64,000 nt of DNA from the NCBI RefSeq assembly GCF_000189635.1, contig NW_002476438.1, positions 248,001-312,000 on the forward strand. Reading direction: 5' to 3'. Within the stretch, counting starts at the first letter, position 1; each line of letters begins with the position of its first letter. The notes below the pieces were generated by a model. The model saw nothing but the letters and a program-made list of their open reading frames with translations, ran no database searches and was not told the DNA's origin. Below are positions 49,640 through 61,293 of this stretch, one piece after another. The stretch comes from Tetrahymena thermophila SB210. Lineage: Eukaryota; Ciliophora; Oligohymenophorea; Hymenostomatida; Tetrahymenidae. A program made the position numbers and the translations under genes.

Positions 49640-52385
49640 TTTTTTATACATCAGAAGTAATTTATTTTTAAGATAACTAATCTTTTTGATTTAAGACACT
49701 TTATTTTCAATTATTCTTATTGATTAATTTTGTTAAATCTTTTAATATAAATTAGTGTAAATTACTTTTAAAAAAAAAAATAAAATTTTTAAATAAATTA
49801 TTATATTATAAATCCATATAAATAATAAAAAATATTAATTAGCAAAATGAAAAATTAAAATAAATCAAATAAAAGTAAGTAAATAAATTAATTAAAAAAG
49901 TTATTTTGTTTTAAATTCATTTTGACATTAAAAATATCACAATCCAAAACAAACAAATAAACTGGTTTTACTCAAAATCAAGATCAAGTGTCAAATTTGA
50001 GAGATTAGTGTACCTTCCTAAAAAAGAGCCCAAGCATAATGCACCTTCATAACCAATTTAGTTTTTACTTTTTAAATATAGAAGAAAAAATATATACTTA
50101 GTTAATTTGTTTGCTATAAGGAAAATTTTAATTATATGAAATGAATATATTAGTAATAAAAGCAAAATTTAAATATGAAAAAATAAGTTAAATTAATAAA
50201 TCAAAAAAAAGTCACACAAGCACAATAAAAAAAAATAAAAAAAATGAAATAAAAACAAATTAAAAGATAGAGATTATTTTAAATTAGTTTTTTATTTTAA
50301 AAAAAACACAATCCAAACTAATAAACTATTTTTTACTAAAGATGAAGTGCCAAATTTGAGAGATTAGTGCACTCTCCTAGACCAAAAACTAACCTTGATG
50401 CACCTTGTGCGCGAATATAATTTTCACTTTTTAAAAGTTTAGGAAAAAATATATAGTTAATTAGTTAGTTAGTAGAAAATAATGAAGAAAAATATGAAAT
50501 AATAAGAAATTAAATAATTGATAATAAAAGCAAAAGCTGTAAATGAAAGAATGAGTTAAATTAAAAAAATACAAGTAGTTTAAAAAAAGAAAAATTGATC
50601 AAATTAAAAGACAACAAATAAATTAAATAATTTAGATTGTTATAAATTCATTTTTAAATTACTAATTATAAAAATCCAAAACAAATAAGATGTTTTTACA
50701 GAAGATAAAGTGTCAAATTTTTGAGATTAATGCAAAATCCTAAACCAGAACTTAATTCTTATGCACCTTCATCACCAATTTAGTTTTCACTTTTTAAGTA
50801 TTAAAGGAAAAATATTTAGTTAATTTATTAGGAAAAAATGAAGAAAAAAATATGTAATAATAAGAAATGAATTAATAATTAATAATAAATGTAAAAGTTG
50901 AAAATAAAAAAATGAGTTAAAATTAGCAAAGAAAAAAAACACACAAGCACAATAAAAAAAAGAAAATATATCAAATAAAAATCTAATAAATAAATAAATT
51001 AAAAGAATTTTATTATTTTAAATACATTTTTATATTAAAAAATATAACAATCCAAAACAAATAAACTGTTTTTACCTTAGATCAAGTGTCAAATTTGAGA
51101 GATTAGTGCACTTTCCTAAACCAGAACCTAAATTTGATACACCTATTATGCTAAATTTATTGCAACTTTTTAAATATTGAAGGAAAAATATAGTTAATTA
51201 GTTAGTTACAGGAAAAAATAATGAAAAAATAGGATATAATCCAAAACAAATAAACTATTTTTACCTCAGATTAAGTGTCAAATTTTGGAGATTGTTGCAA
51301 AATGTTAAACTATTACTTAAGCTTGACACACCTTCATCGCCAATTTAATTATTACTTTTTAAATAAAAAAGAAAAAATAGTTAATTAATTAGTAAGAAGG
51401 AAAAAATGAAGGAAGAAATAATAAAAAATGAATTACTTAAAAAAATACCTAATGTGAAAATGAAAAAATTAGTTCAATTAAAAGCACAAGCAGAATAAAA
51501 AAAAAAGAAAAATAAATCAAATAAAAATCTAATAAATAAATTATCTCTTTTAGAGTGAGAATTTATTTATTATTATTTATAGACAAACGACGATTGTAGG
51601 CAGTAATTGAATTGAATAAATGAATAAATTAAAAGAGTTAGATGGTTTTAGTATATTAAAAATTATCACAATCAAAACAAATAAACTATTTTTACTAAAG
51701 ACTAAGTGTCAACTTTGAAAGATTATTGCAATTTACTAAACCTAAACTTAAGTCTGATGTACCTTGATCACCAATTTAGTTTTCACTTTTTAAATATTGA
51801 GGAAAAAATTAAGAGCTAATTTAGAAAAAAAAGAAGATAAAATAAGAATAATAAGAAATGAATTAATTACTAATAAAGAAAAAGTTCAAAAGCAGTTAAA
51901 TTAAAAAACAAAACAAAAAATAAATAATTAAATAATTATTTAAAAGGAAAAATGAAGAGAAAATATCAAATAACATAAAATAAATAAATAATTAAATACT
52001 AATCAAAAAAAATTGAGTGAAAATTTATTAAGTTAAAATAATTAAAAAAAAAATATTTGTGTAAATAAAAATGAATTAATTAATATAACTATGTTAAATT
52101 AAATATACCTCAAATCTATATGGAGAACCTAATGAGATTAAACTGAAGAGTTTAAAAACTTTTTTATTAATAAAAATAAATTTAAACAATATTAATAAAA
52201 TAATCATTTACTTCTTTTAGATTTTTAAAATATTTTTTCTATTATATCATTTATTTATTTATTTTTTTTTTAAAATCTTAAATAGCAATTAATGGAAGGA
52301 AATTTAATTAATTATAAGAAAATTTAAAAATTAGATCACTTTTATATCAAATTATTTGGATAAAAAGAACCAATGAATTATAATA
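49640..52385. repeat. duplicated region B: array plus shared flanks
   Basis: Second copy of the region at 8,535-12,815, same orientation, shorter and more diverged. The left flank shares AACTAATCTTTTTGATTTAA and the right flank shares TATGGAGAAC...AATGAGAT...TTAAAAACTTTTTTATTAAT and a TTTAATTAATTATAA block. The region ends near 52,385, where similarity fades. Confidence 0.8.
49900..51960 (+). repeat. tandem array B, about 6 diverged units
   Basis: Unit cores start at about 49,988, 50,347, 50,710, 51,086, 51,275 and 51,706. The usual period is about 360 bp; the 51,086 unit is cut short, and the unit before 51,706 carries about 85 bp of unrelated sequence near 51,541-51,625. Cores read GTGTCAAATTTGAGAGATTA with TAGTGCAC replacing TAATGCAA of array A. 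The frame seen in array A is open in most units but interrupted in at least one. Confidence 0.88.
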
Positions 52386-53218
52386 TTTAACAGTTATGAG
52401 TTTTTAAAGGTTGTTTGATTTTAGGAAGAGATATTTCAACAAAAATTTATGTGAAATTCATTATTAATCCAGTAGAAACTGTTATTTCCCGTACACCCAA
52501 ATTCATTCATAAAAATTTCCTTGCACTGAAAAATATTCATTTAAACTATTTCCTTATACCTTTGAAATAAAAAAAAATTTTATAAAAAATGATAGTTGAA
52601 AGTGAAGGTAAGTAAAAAAAGAGGAATAAAAATATAATTAAAAAGCAAAACAATCTAAAATGATATATGGAGCTTGAAGAAAATGAACAATTAATTATGA
52701 ATGAAGTTTTCATAGTATTTATTTTTATTAATTAAAACAATATAAATTTTCTTAAATAATGTCATAGTTAATTAAGACTTTTTTATCCTTTTATTTTTTT
52801 TACTTACAGCTAATTTTTAAAACAAAATAAATTTCAGTTTTTCATTTCATATTAAATAATTTATTTTAATTAAGAACTATGATTTTTTAGGGCATTTTTT
52901 TATTGAAGACCCATTTTTTGGATAGAAAATTTTTAGAGCTTATTTATTAAATGACAATTCATTTAACATTTGTTATAAACTAATTTTTTTCTACTTTTTA
53001 AATGAGATAAAATCATATTTTACATATATTTATTTATTTATGTTTTTTTTGAATTAATAACCAAATTTAAAATTTATCTTTATTATTTATATATTTATTT
53101 TGAATTTTTTTTATTTAAAACAAATATTTTTTTGAAAATATAATAGAGAAATTTATGTACAGATATGAAAAGATAGAAATTTTTTTATTACAAAAATATT
53201 TTTTATAGTTTAAATAGG
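52386..53218. other. intergenic, AT-rich
   Basis: A/T-rich sequence between region B and the nuclease gene 3' end. No gene was seen. Confidence 0.5.
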
Positions 53219-54718
53219 TCACAAGTTGTTTTCAGTGCTGGCAAGCTTTTATACGTTAATATTCTTAGCTTCAATCAAATCATTTGAAGTTCTTTAATAA
53301 GTTGAAGGAGATACTGTTTTCTTGAAGTAAATAATACTAAAAATAAAAGCAACAAAAGTTAATCCGAATAAGACTCCAAAAACAATAGCCATAGCTTTGT
53401 TGGATTGATTGTCAGAGCTTTCATAAGTACTGGCAAGAGTTTGATTGGTATTATCTTTTTGATTGTTAATGCTGTTATTATTGTTATTTGCAATAGGTTA
53501 TTGATAAGAGAGAGGAGTATTTGCCTTGATCAAACCCTTTTCAGGTGTAAAGAGTTTTTATAAAGTATAAGCAAGTCTGTATCCAGCAGTAACAATTCTC
53601 TTTTGAATCATATCAAAACTACTGTTATAGAAATCATCACCATAGTGAATTTCATTTTTTGACAATAAGAAGGGGTAAACATTGTTCAAAGCTAAGTTCC
53701 AGCTTTCGTCAGCCCAATCACTGAAAGTTTCTATATTTTTAAAATTAATATTTAATTTATGCAAACTAAGTTTTCAAATTTAAAATTCTTTCTGATAAAT
53801 TTTGGGGAAATTAATTAAACTTTTTATTTATTTTTAATCTGATAAATTATGCAAATTATTTAAAAATAAATGTGAATGTTTATTTGTTTCTATGTTTGTA
53901 TTTATGAATGGCTCGCTTTAAATTAACCTAATTAATTGCTTAAAAATTTCAACTAATTTATTACTTGTGTTGTCGATATTGAGAGATTCTTTTGGATATT
54001 GAGCTACAATTCTATCAAGTTCTCTTTAGAAGTAAATCTTGAATGTTTCGTTAAGAGGTCTAACCAATCTATTAGTCCAGGTGTAGAAGAAGCAAGAAGA
54101 GTCAAAATAGAAGTGAATATTGGTTTTTTTCATTTCACCAGTGCTAGTGTAGAAGTTAATCATTTATCTGTTACCACCTAAATCGCCCCAGAATTCACCT
54201 TTATCATTCTTGTATGTGGCATTGTAAAAGCTACCAGTGTGATGAGGCATATGAATATCACCAACAATGTGAACGAGCATCTTTAACATATTTACTTTGA
54301 ATTCTGTCATTTAACCAACAAACTTTTCATTAGTTAAAACTTTGACGATATTATTGTAGGCATTCAAGGCATTTTCGGAATCAGCCATAGGATCTTTCTT
54401 CAATGGGGTGAGATTTTAAGGGTTACTGTCTTTGTTGCCAATGTAATGCCACATTTCCATAGCTTTTTAGGCATCACCATAGACCTTAATATCATCAGCC
54501 CAAACAGCATTCTCTTCGTAGGTTGTAGTAGAAACTGTATCAACACCTTAAGTAGAGTAAGTGTCTAAGTACTTGGCAGTAATATTGTATACTTCCATAT
54601 CATTTTTCATTAATTCTTTCTTAGCAATAGCGAGTACAAGCATGTGAGGAACTTCGTGGAAGCAAAGGCAAACTTGAGAAAGTGCCAAAACAGAAATAAG
54701 AACTAATCCTAATTTCAT
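53219..54718 (-). CDS. S1/P1-type nuclease with C-terminal membrane anchor
   Basis: The exons are 53965-54718 and 53219-53730 (phase 1 junction), giving 421 residues and TGA 53219-53221. A signal peptide (residues 1-19) is followed by FHEVPHMLVLAIA. Likely zinc ligands of the S1/P1 family are visible: H25, D75 in WADDIK, H91 in WHYIG, H150/D154/H160 in LVHIVGDIHMPHH, then GGN, and H202/D206 in NIHFYFD. These enzymes cut single-stranded DNA and RNA and remove 3' phosphates in secretory or lysosomal spaces. Two oddities: in S1/P1 the mature N-terminus is Trp, whose amine binds zinc, whereas here Phe20 or Cys19 would be first. A single hydrophobic helix (MAIVFGVLFGLTFVAFIF) near residues 365-385 suggests anchoring, with a short cytosolic tail. 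Confidence 0.9.
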
Positions 54719-57700
54719 TTTAATTTCAGCTATTTTTATTATTTTATAGTTGGATTTTACTTATTTTATTTATTAATTGTTTATACATATTTGCAGTTGG
54801 TAGAATATGACTATTTAAATAAATAAATTAATTAAATGAATGAATGAATTAATGAAAGAAAGAAAGAAATATTAACATTGTCATATTTAAAAAAATAAAG
54901 ACAGACTAACTAGAAGTAGCTTAACAAAAACTTATATTTAATAAAATTCATTAATCATTTTTAATTTAGAAAATAGTAAGTAAGTGTAAAATATTCTTCA
55001 AAGTATATGTCTATGTATTTATATCTAATTATTAAATAATCCCTCCTATTTTAATTATTAATTTTTGTACCTAATGAGCCAACTAGAACCTATTAAGTAA
55101 AGCTAATAGCATTCAATTTAAAAGCAAAATAAACAAATAAATATAAACTTTCTTAAAAAGGTATTGTTTCTATTTAATTTAATTGTAAACTATCGCATAA
55201 CAAATTAAAGATTAAACCCACCTTTTTAATGTTGTGTTTATATATTTTTGTAAAAAGACATCCAAAAATATAATGCGATTAATAGTAAAAGCATGAAAAT
55301 AAAGCAAATCTTCTAATTATAAAAATAAAATGATAAATTTAAAATATTATTCATAAGAGAAAGTTCAGGCTATGCATTATTTATAGTATCAAAAATGCAT
55401 TACATTTACTTAACTTTTCCTTAACAAAACCCCCCATTTATATTTTATGATTATGAAAGAAGCGTCATATGAATATTAAGTCCCCCTCCGTTTATTATTT
55501 GATTATTCCTGCAATTAAAAAATTTATTAGGAGTGTAAACTTATTCTATTAAAATAATTAAAGTACTTTAGCATAAAAATTTTAAGACTTTTCATGTGCA
55601 ATTACACTTAAAATTGTAAAAAATCCTAATTTTAAAATTATTTTATTTTATTTTTTTAATCTTATAAAAAGGAAATTATGAAATTGAACAGTTTTCAGCA
55701 TTTGAAAGAATTTAGCCAACCCCGACCAAATATTAATTATATTTACTATAACGGAGTTGCGAAACATATCAAATAAACACTTATACATCCATCCATCGAT
55801 TCATACATTTATTCTTGATTGTTTAATAGGAAAAGACTAGTAATATTTATTAAATATTAGATTTAATATAATCATAAATAAATAGGATGGAGAGCTTAAC
55901 TTTAAATAATTTAATAAGGAGTTTGAAATTTTTAACCTTCAAAAGTACAAATAAAACTCAAATATTTATTAAATCATGTAAGCTAAAAACAAATTTTAGT
56001 AATTGAATAAGTTCAATCCCATCAATTTATAAATTTATCTACTTTTGTAAAAAAAATTAATATTGAAAGTTTTCCTTTTGATTAAAATCATATCTTTTTA
56101 ATGAATGAATGAAATACAAACAATAATTTATTAGAAATATTAAATATAAAATAAGATCTTTGCTAAAAATAAAAATAATTTGATACTCTCTATTCTATAA
56201 ATATATTTTTTACTTATCATAGTAGTATTACAGAATAATAGTTAAAATCCAATTTGATAGACTCTAACCTATCATAGAAATTTATTTTGGAAATTTTTTT
56301 GAAATACAAGATATTTAATTAAAAAAAGACTATAGAATCAATCAGATTTTATAATCAAAACTAACTAACTAATCACTCATATATTCGAACTAAATTTTGT
56401 ACTATTATGGCAAAAATTTTTTTTTTAATAAATAAATAAGATTTGAATTTTTAAAAAAAGAAGCTTAGAAAGCAAATTATTTTAATTTATTTTAGCTTAA
56501 TAGGTAATACTTTAATTAAAATAATTGTATTTAATTGATTTAAAAGTTCTTTTTTAGCTTTGAATAGTAATTATGATTAGGTTTGAATAGTATAGGAAGA
56601 AGGATAAATAATCATATTTTTTGTTTTAATTAAAAATAAATACTTATTTTAAATTGGTTAGTTGATTTACAAATACAATAACTTTAAATTTAATGTTAGA
56701 TTCGTTACTTACTTCTAACAAAATTTATTTAAAAAGTATTAATTGCTAAAATTAAATATGTAGGTTTACACAAAAAAATCATGATCTAAAACTGCAGAAT
56801 GACATATATAAAAATATTTGTTCCTCAGAATTTTAAATAATTGATTGCAAAATAATTTTATTAAAATAAAAAATCTAAATAATTATTTTGGCCAAAAGAT
56901 TAATTCTTAAAAGTTTTTTGATATTTTAAATATTGAATATAAGTTTTTGTAATTAAAGAATGGTTAATTATTATTTAGTTGATTTCAACTCTGTTTTAAA
57001 AAAATGATATAAAAATTAATTTATACTATACATTTATGATTGTTATTAAATTTAAAAAATTGAATAAATGTTATGTATTTAACCGTATTCTTAATAGTTC
57101 ACATAATTAAAGAATGGCTAATAATCAATTAATTAGATAACTAGTTAGTACTTTAGTTCGTAAGTTTAAATTTTGTTGATAAAATCTTAAATGAGAATTT
57201 AGATATCAGAAATTTTATAATTGTTTAAAAATTTAAAAAAATATAGAAAAAAATATTATATAATTAATTTGTTAATTTTTATAAAACATATCCTCATATC
57301 CTCACAATTTAATATAGCATATAAATCACTTTGATATAATTTAAAATGAGAATTAGGTTAGATTAGTTTAAAAATATTTTTAAATTTCAAATAATATTTT
57401 ACGAAAAATATTATTCAATCAATCTTTATAGTATTTTTACATACGCAATTAAAATTTTGGCTAATAACCAATAAATTATTTAGTTAGTTATTTAATTAGG
57501 TACTTTGAATTTTATTGATGAAGTTAGAAATGAAAACTAAGTTATGATAAAATTTATAATTGTTTTAAATTTTCAAATTATTTTATTATTTATCTTAATT
57601 AAAGTATGGTAAATAATAATAAAATAGTTAATTCGTTTTTTTTATGTAGATAAAGTTAAAAATGAGAATTAATATAAGAAATATTTTATAATTATTTTAA

Positions 57701-58022
57701 AAAAGTATTTTATGAAAATATAGGAGAAATATTTATTATACAATTAATCTAAATAATATTTGTTGGCTTAATTAAAGAATGGCTAATAATCAATTACTTA
57801 ATTAGTTGTTGATAAGTTTGGATTTTGCTCTTAAAGTAAAAAATCAGAATTAAAATTTAGAAATTTAATAATTGTTTTAAAATCAAAAATAATATTTTAT
57901 GAAAAATAAATGTGAAAATATGTTATTTAATTATTTTTATTTGCATTGATTGAAGGAAGAATATAGACAGATAATAATAACTAAATAGATAAATAAAATA
58001 CGTTTTTAAATATTATTTTTTT
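54719..58022. other. long intergenic region, AT-rich with repeats
   Basis: Over 3 kb without a supported gene. Two short spots are richer in GC than the rest: about 55,430-55,510 (AACAAAACCCCCCA; TCCCCCTCCG) and about 55,712-55,770 (AGCCAACCCCGACC; AACGGAGTTGCGAAAC). They could mark an unrecognised RNA gene or exon. The tandem repeat at 56,940-57,930 is listed separately. Confidence 0.45.
56940..57930 (+). repeat. degenerate tandem repeat, period about 150-175 bp
   Basis: The lead AATTAAAGAATGGCTAATAA or a close variant recurs at about 56,951, 57,105, 57,447, 57,597 and 57,770. Each copy continues with ...TTAGTTAG..., GATAAA.TTAAAAATGAGAATTA and TATAATTGTTTTAAA. A decayed copy probably fills the gap near 57,280. 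Noncoding on both strands. Confidence 0.75.
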
Positions 58023-58454
58023 TCATTTGGGAATTTAATCTTTAATAAAGTTATCTAGTTTTTCTGGGATACTATCACTGATTTTAGCGATTTACTTGGA
58101 TTATGCGAAATATACAATTGTTGGAATAACTTGAACATTATTAGCATATGTAGTATATTTCACGTCATTCATCGGAGCATAAGCGAATACTGAATCTTTA
58201 TATCTTTTTTGTAATTCTACGAATTTGTTATAAATCTATTCAGTTCTGTAGTCAATCAAATAATCACTTCCGAACAAAATAATGACACTTTTATTATATT
58301 TTAGAGCTTCATCAATCGATTTCTAATCTTTTAGGTGAAGTAAAGGAGTCTTTTGGTTAAGATTCCATGTTTACGCAAGACTTCTTAAAGTTTTGGCTTG
58401 AACCAACGAAGCTAATAAAACTATTTATAGAAATAAGATAATTGAGTTTCTCAT
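58023..58454 (-). CDS. secreted thioredoxin-fold protein without CXXC (copy 2)
   Basis: This is a single exon of 143 residues (ATG 58454, TGA 58023). The signal peptide is IILFLQIVLLASLVQA. Thioredoxin-like elements follow: a strand VIILFGSD where WCGPC-type loops usually follow, a helix with YNKFVELQKRY, a strand VFAYAPMND, and VQVIPTIVYFAQSKQ with the family's cis-Pro (IPT), then a C-terminal helix. The redox Cys pair is missing; SDYLIDYR stands in its place. Similar in plan to the gene at 37,943-38,395, but sequence identity is low. Probably a non-catalytic ER or secreted thioredoxin-fold protein. Confidence 0.75.
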
Positions 58455-59255
58455 CGCTATGATCTCTACTTACTTTTCTCTATTAATTATATAAATATTT
58501 TTTAAATTAATTTATAAAATAATCAATACCTTAAATAATCCAAGTTTTTCAAGATATAATTAACTTTGTTATTATAAAAAGAAGCAAATTTTCCTTGATT
58601 TTTAATATTCATTCAGTCTATTAGTTCATCATTTTTATATTAAATTTCTATCACTTTACATATTAATAGAAGGAAGGAAGGAAGGAATCTTTGTTATTTT
58701 TAAAAAAATTTATACGTTTTTATATTTTATGTTTTGATTGAATCTAAAGATTAATAAATGCTTTTTAATAACTATTATATAAATTTCATATCAAAAATTT
58801 TATATTGAATTCTAATAAGTATTAGAGGGAAAAAATAAATTTTTAAATTAGAAGATATAATAAATCTGAAAATAATATAAAGGTTAGAATTTCCCCTAAA
58901 TACCTCTATTGTATTTATACCCTAACGAAATTATTTTTATATAAAATAAATATTATTATTTCATTACTTGTTAAAAAAAATTAGAGAGTGAAAAAAATTT
59001 TGTATTTTTTCAACAAAACTTGAAGATAAAAAATTTATATATAAACTATTTCCAAGCTTGTTATATGAGCTTTATAATAATAAAATAAAAAATTATTTTT
59101 TTGTTCATGCTTCTTTAATGTTTTAAAAAGGTACAACATGCTATTTTAAATGCATGATATATCTGAGCAAAAAAATATTTAAACATTGATATCAAAAAAA
59201 GATATATAAATTTGATTGAATTTTTTTGTAATTTAAAATAAGTAAAGTTGATTAA
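58455..59255. other. intergenic, AT-rich
   Basis: Upstream of the thioredoxin-fold gene (minus) and the small gene at 59,256 (plus). A (GGAA)n run lies at 58,670-58,687. No further feature. Confidence 0.5.
58670..58687 (+). repeat. (GGAA)n microsatellite
   Basis: Four to five AAGG units in A/T-rich sequence. Confidence 0.8.
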
Positions 59256-59426
59256 ATGTTTAAATCGATTGCTTTAGTCTCTTCACAAGAGGGATGGATC
59301 AAAATAGGAGTAAAAATAGCTAATAAAACTTGCAAGGAAATAGAAAAGTCTCATAATAACAAGAGAAAAAACGATACATTAGAATACCATCTAACTTATT
59401 ACGATATATATTGTGGGAATGAATGA
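59256..59426 (+). CDS. possible small protein, 56 aa
   Basis: ATG 59256 to TGA 59424-59426. The stretch is clearly less AT-rich than its flanks, and the product has mixed, protein-like composition (SIALVSSQEGWIKIGVKIAN, then a basic and aromatic tail with EYHLTYYDIYCGNE). Codon choice includes GGA, GCT, TGC and GAG, unlike the surrounding DNA. No TAA/TAG codon occurs. It may be a complete tiny gene or one exon of a larger one. No family is recognised. Confidence 0.42.
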   Translation: MFKSIALVSSQEGWIKIGVKIANKTCKEIEKSHNNKRKNDTLEYHLTYYDIYCGNE

Positions 59427-59700
59427 GATTAGGTCTATTCTTCAATATGGAAATGATATTAATAAAATTGTATAAAAATAATAAAATAATTTATCTAATT
59501 ATCCAATTAATTTTGAAAATTAAGATTAAACTAATAATAAAAGTGATCGATATATATTGTTAAAAATGAATATAGAAAATATTTATCAAAAATAATTTAT
59601 TAAGTTGAACAAAAACGATGAATTAGTTATTTAGTTAGTTAGTTAGTTAATTTACTTTATTTAAAGGTATTTTAATTACTAAAGAATATAAATAAAAATA

Positions 59701-61293
59701 TCAACTGTAATGCTTGAAATTATAAAGATAAGTAACACCTGCATCGTTTCCAACAGCCATGTATTTTCCATTAGGACTGAAAGAAGCTGCAGTTATGAAT
59801 TTAAGTTAAGTTTTAAAGTTAGGCCAATTTTGATAGACATTAAATGATGGAAGATGTACGAGTCTGATGGCATTTTTCTTCCACTTTGAAGCAGTTAATA
59901 ATAATTCAGATTGTTAGTTAAAGCAGAGAGTATCGACTGAAGTTGTTAGATTTAAGATTTCTTTTGTGGTGGACTTTGCCATAGTTTAAGTAGTTTTATT
60001 GTAGGAGTAAATGTTGACTATACCACTTGGGGAAGAAGTGGCGATGTAGTCACCGTTTTGAGAAACTCTAATTTTATTAGTTGTTTGTGTGCCTTGGTCT
60101 TAGTTAACATCAAAAATGCATCTCTTTGACATATCCCATTAGTAGATCTTACCATTTTTGCCAGCAGAGAACAAATACTTAGAGTCATGAGAGAAAGCTA
60201 CAGAAGTGCATGGCTCATTCATTTTAAATTCAAAAAGGAATTATTTGGTTTTTGCATTTAAAATCATGATATATCCTGCTTCACTGAACAAAGCAATATA
60301 AGCTTCGTTGGGAGATAAAGCAAAGTGTTCAATTTTTTAATCGAATCTTTGAGTGAACAAATGGGAAGAAATCTTTTCAATCTTGTCATTCAATAAATTA
60401 TATGAGAGCAAGTGTTTCTTCATACCACATGCTAAGATTTCATTTTTAGAAGGTATAAATCCAGCAGATAATACAGGCATGCCTTCTAAGTAGAGTTATT
60501 TGAGTAATTTTACATTGTCTCTAAAAGCAGGTCTATTTTCTCTAATAGTGTATATCTTTACTAATTTATCTAAGCTGGAGGTGAAGAAAATCTAGCTATT
60601 AGGATGGAAGTCGATAGATTAAACAACAGCTTCGTGTTTAGTTTTTACGGGAGTTTAGCCTATTCTCTCAATATCAATAATGTCAGCTAATATGCTATCT
60701 GGTTTGCTGTCTTCAGCGTATACGCTATACTAAACTTTAAGCATATCATCTAAGATTTTATTTGGATTATTTTCAAACATCTAATCTTCTTCACTTTCTT
60801 CTAACTAGCGCTTATTACCCTTATCGTCATAAGCCCATCCATAAAAGTTAGTGTGTTTTAATCTATCATTGTAGAAACTTTTAAGTCTACGTTGATATTC
60901 AGCACCGTCTACAACTTTTTCATCTTCAGTTTTACGCAATTTACGTAATCTTGCAGCTTGAGTTAAATCGATTTCTACCTTTTTATCGTCATCATCCTCC
61001 CAAGCTGCTCCTTCATTATCATCATTGAACTCTGAGTGTTCAAGAGCATGAGAATCCTCATCTGCTTATTACAAATTCTCGCCATTACTTTAATCTTTTT
61101 AACCTTCTTCATCACTTTCATCTTGTTGCTACTTGTCATTTTCTTCATCTTAAGAGTATATTACATCATCTAATCCTTCTAATTCATCTACTTTCTTTTT
61201 ACCATTAAGAATTTTTTTCATCTTAATGATAGCCTTTCTGTTAGGCTTCTCAGCATTGATCTTCTTGCTTGATTTTTTTTTGATTTCACTCAT
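59701..61293 (-). CDS. UTP18: UTP18, WD40 protein of the small-subunit processome
   Basis: This is an intronless 530-residue frame (ATG 61293, TGA 59701). The first 200 residues are Lys-rich then strongly Asp/Glu/Gln-rich. From about residue 200 a WD40 propeller follows with recognisable UTP18 signatures: FHPNSQIFFTSSLDKLVKIY, the YLEGMPVLSAGF segment (human YLERFPIFKACF), ILNAKTKQFLFEFKMN, FSHDSKYLFSAGKNGKIYQW, SGIVNIYSY, KNAIRLVHLPSFNVYQNWP (human EAVRLVHLPSCTVFSNFP) and GNDAGVTYLYNFKHYS (human ending LHHYSDF). UTP18 is a U3 snoRNP/SSU-processome subunit acting in the nucleolus in 18S rRNA maturation, and in yeast it helps recruit the exosome-linked Mtr4. At least ten TAA/TAG Gln codons occur in frame. 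Confidence 0.95.

Noticed and set aside
53999-54181. plus frame of 60 codons
   Set aside because: Complement of the nuclease exon 53965-54718.
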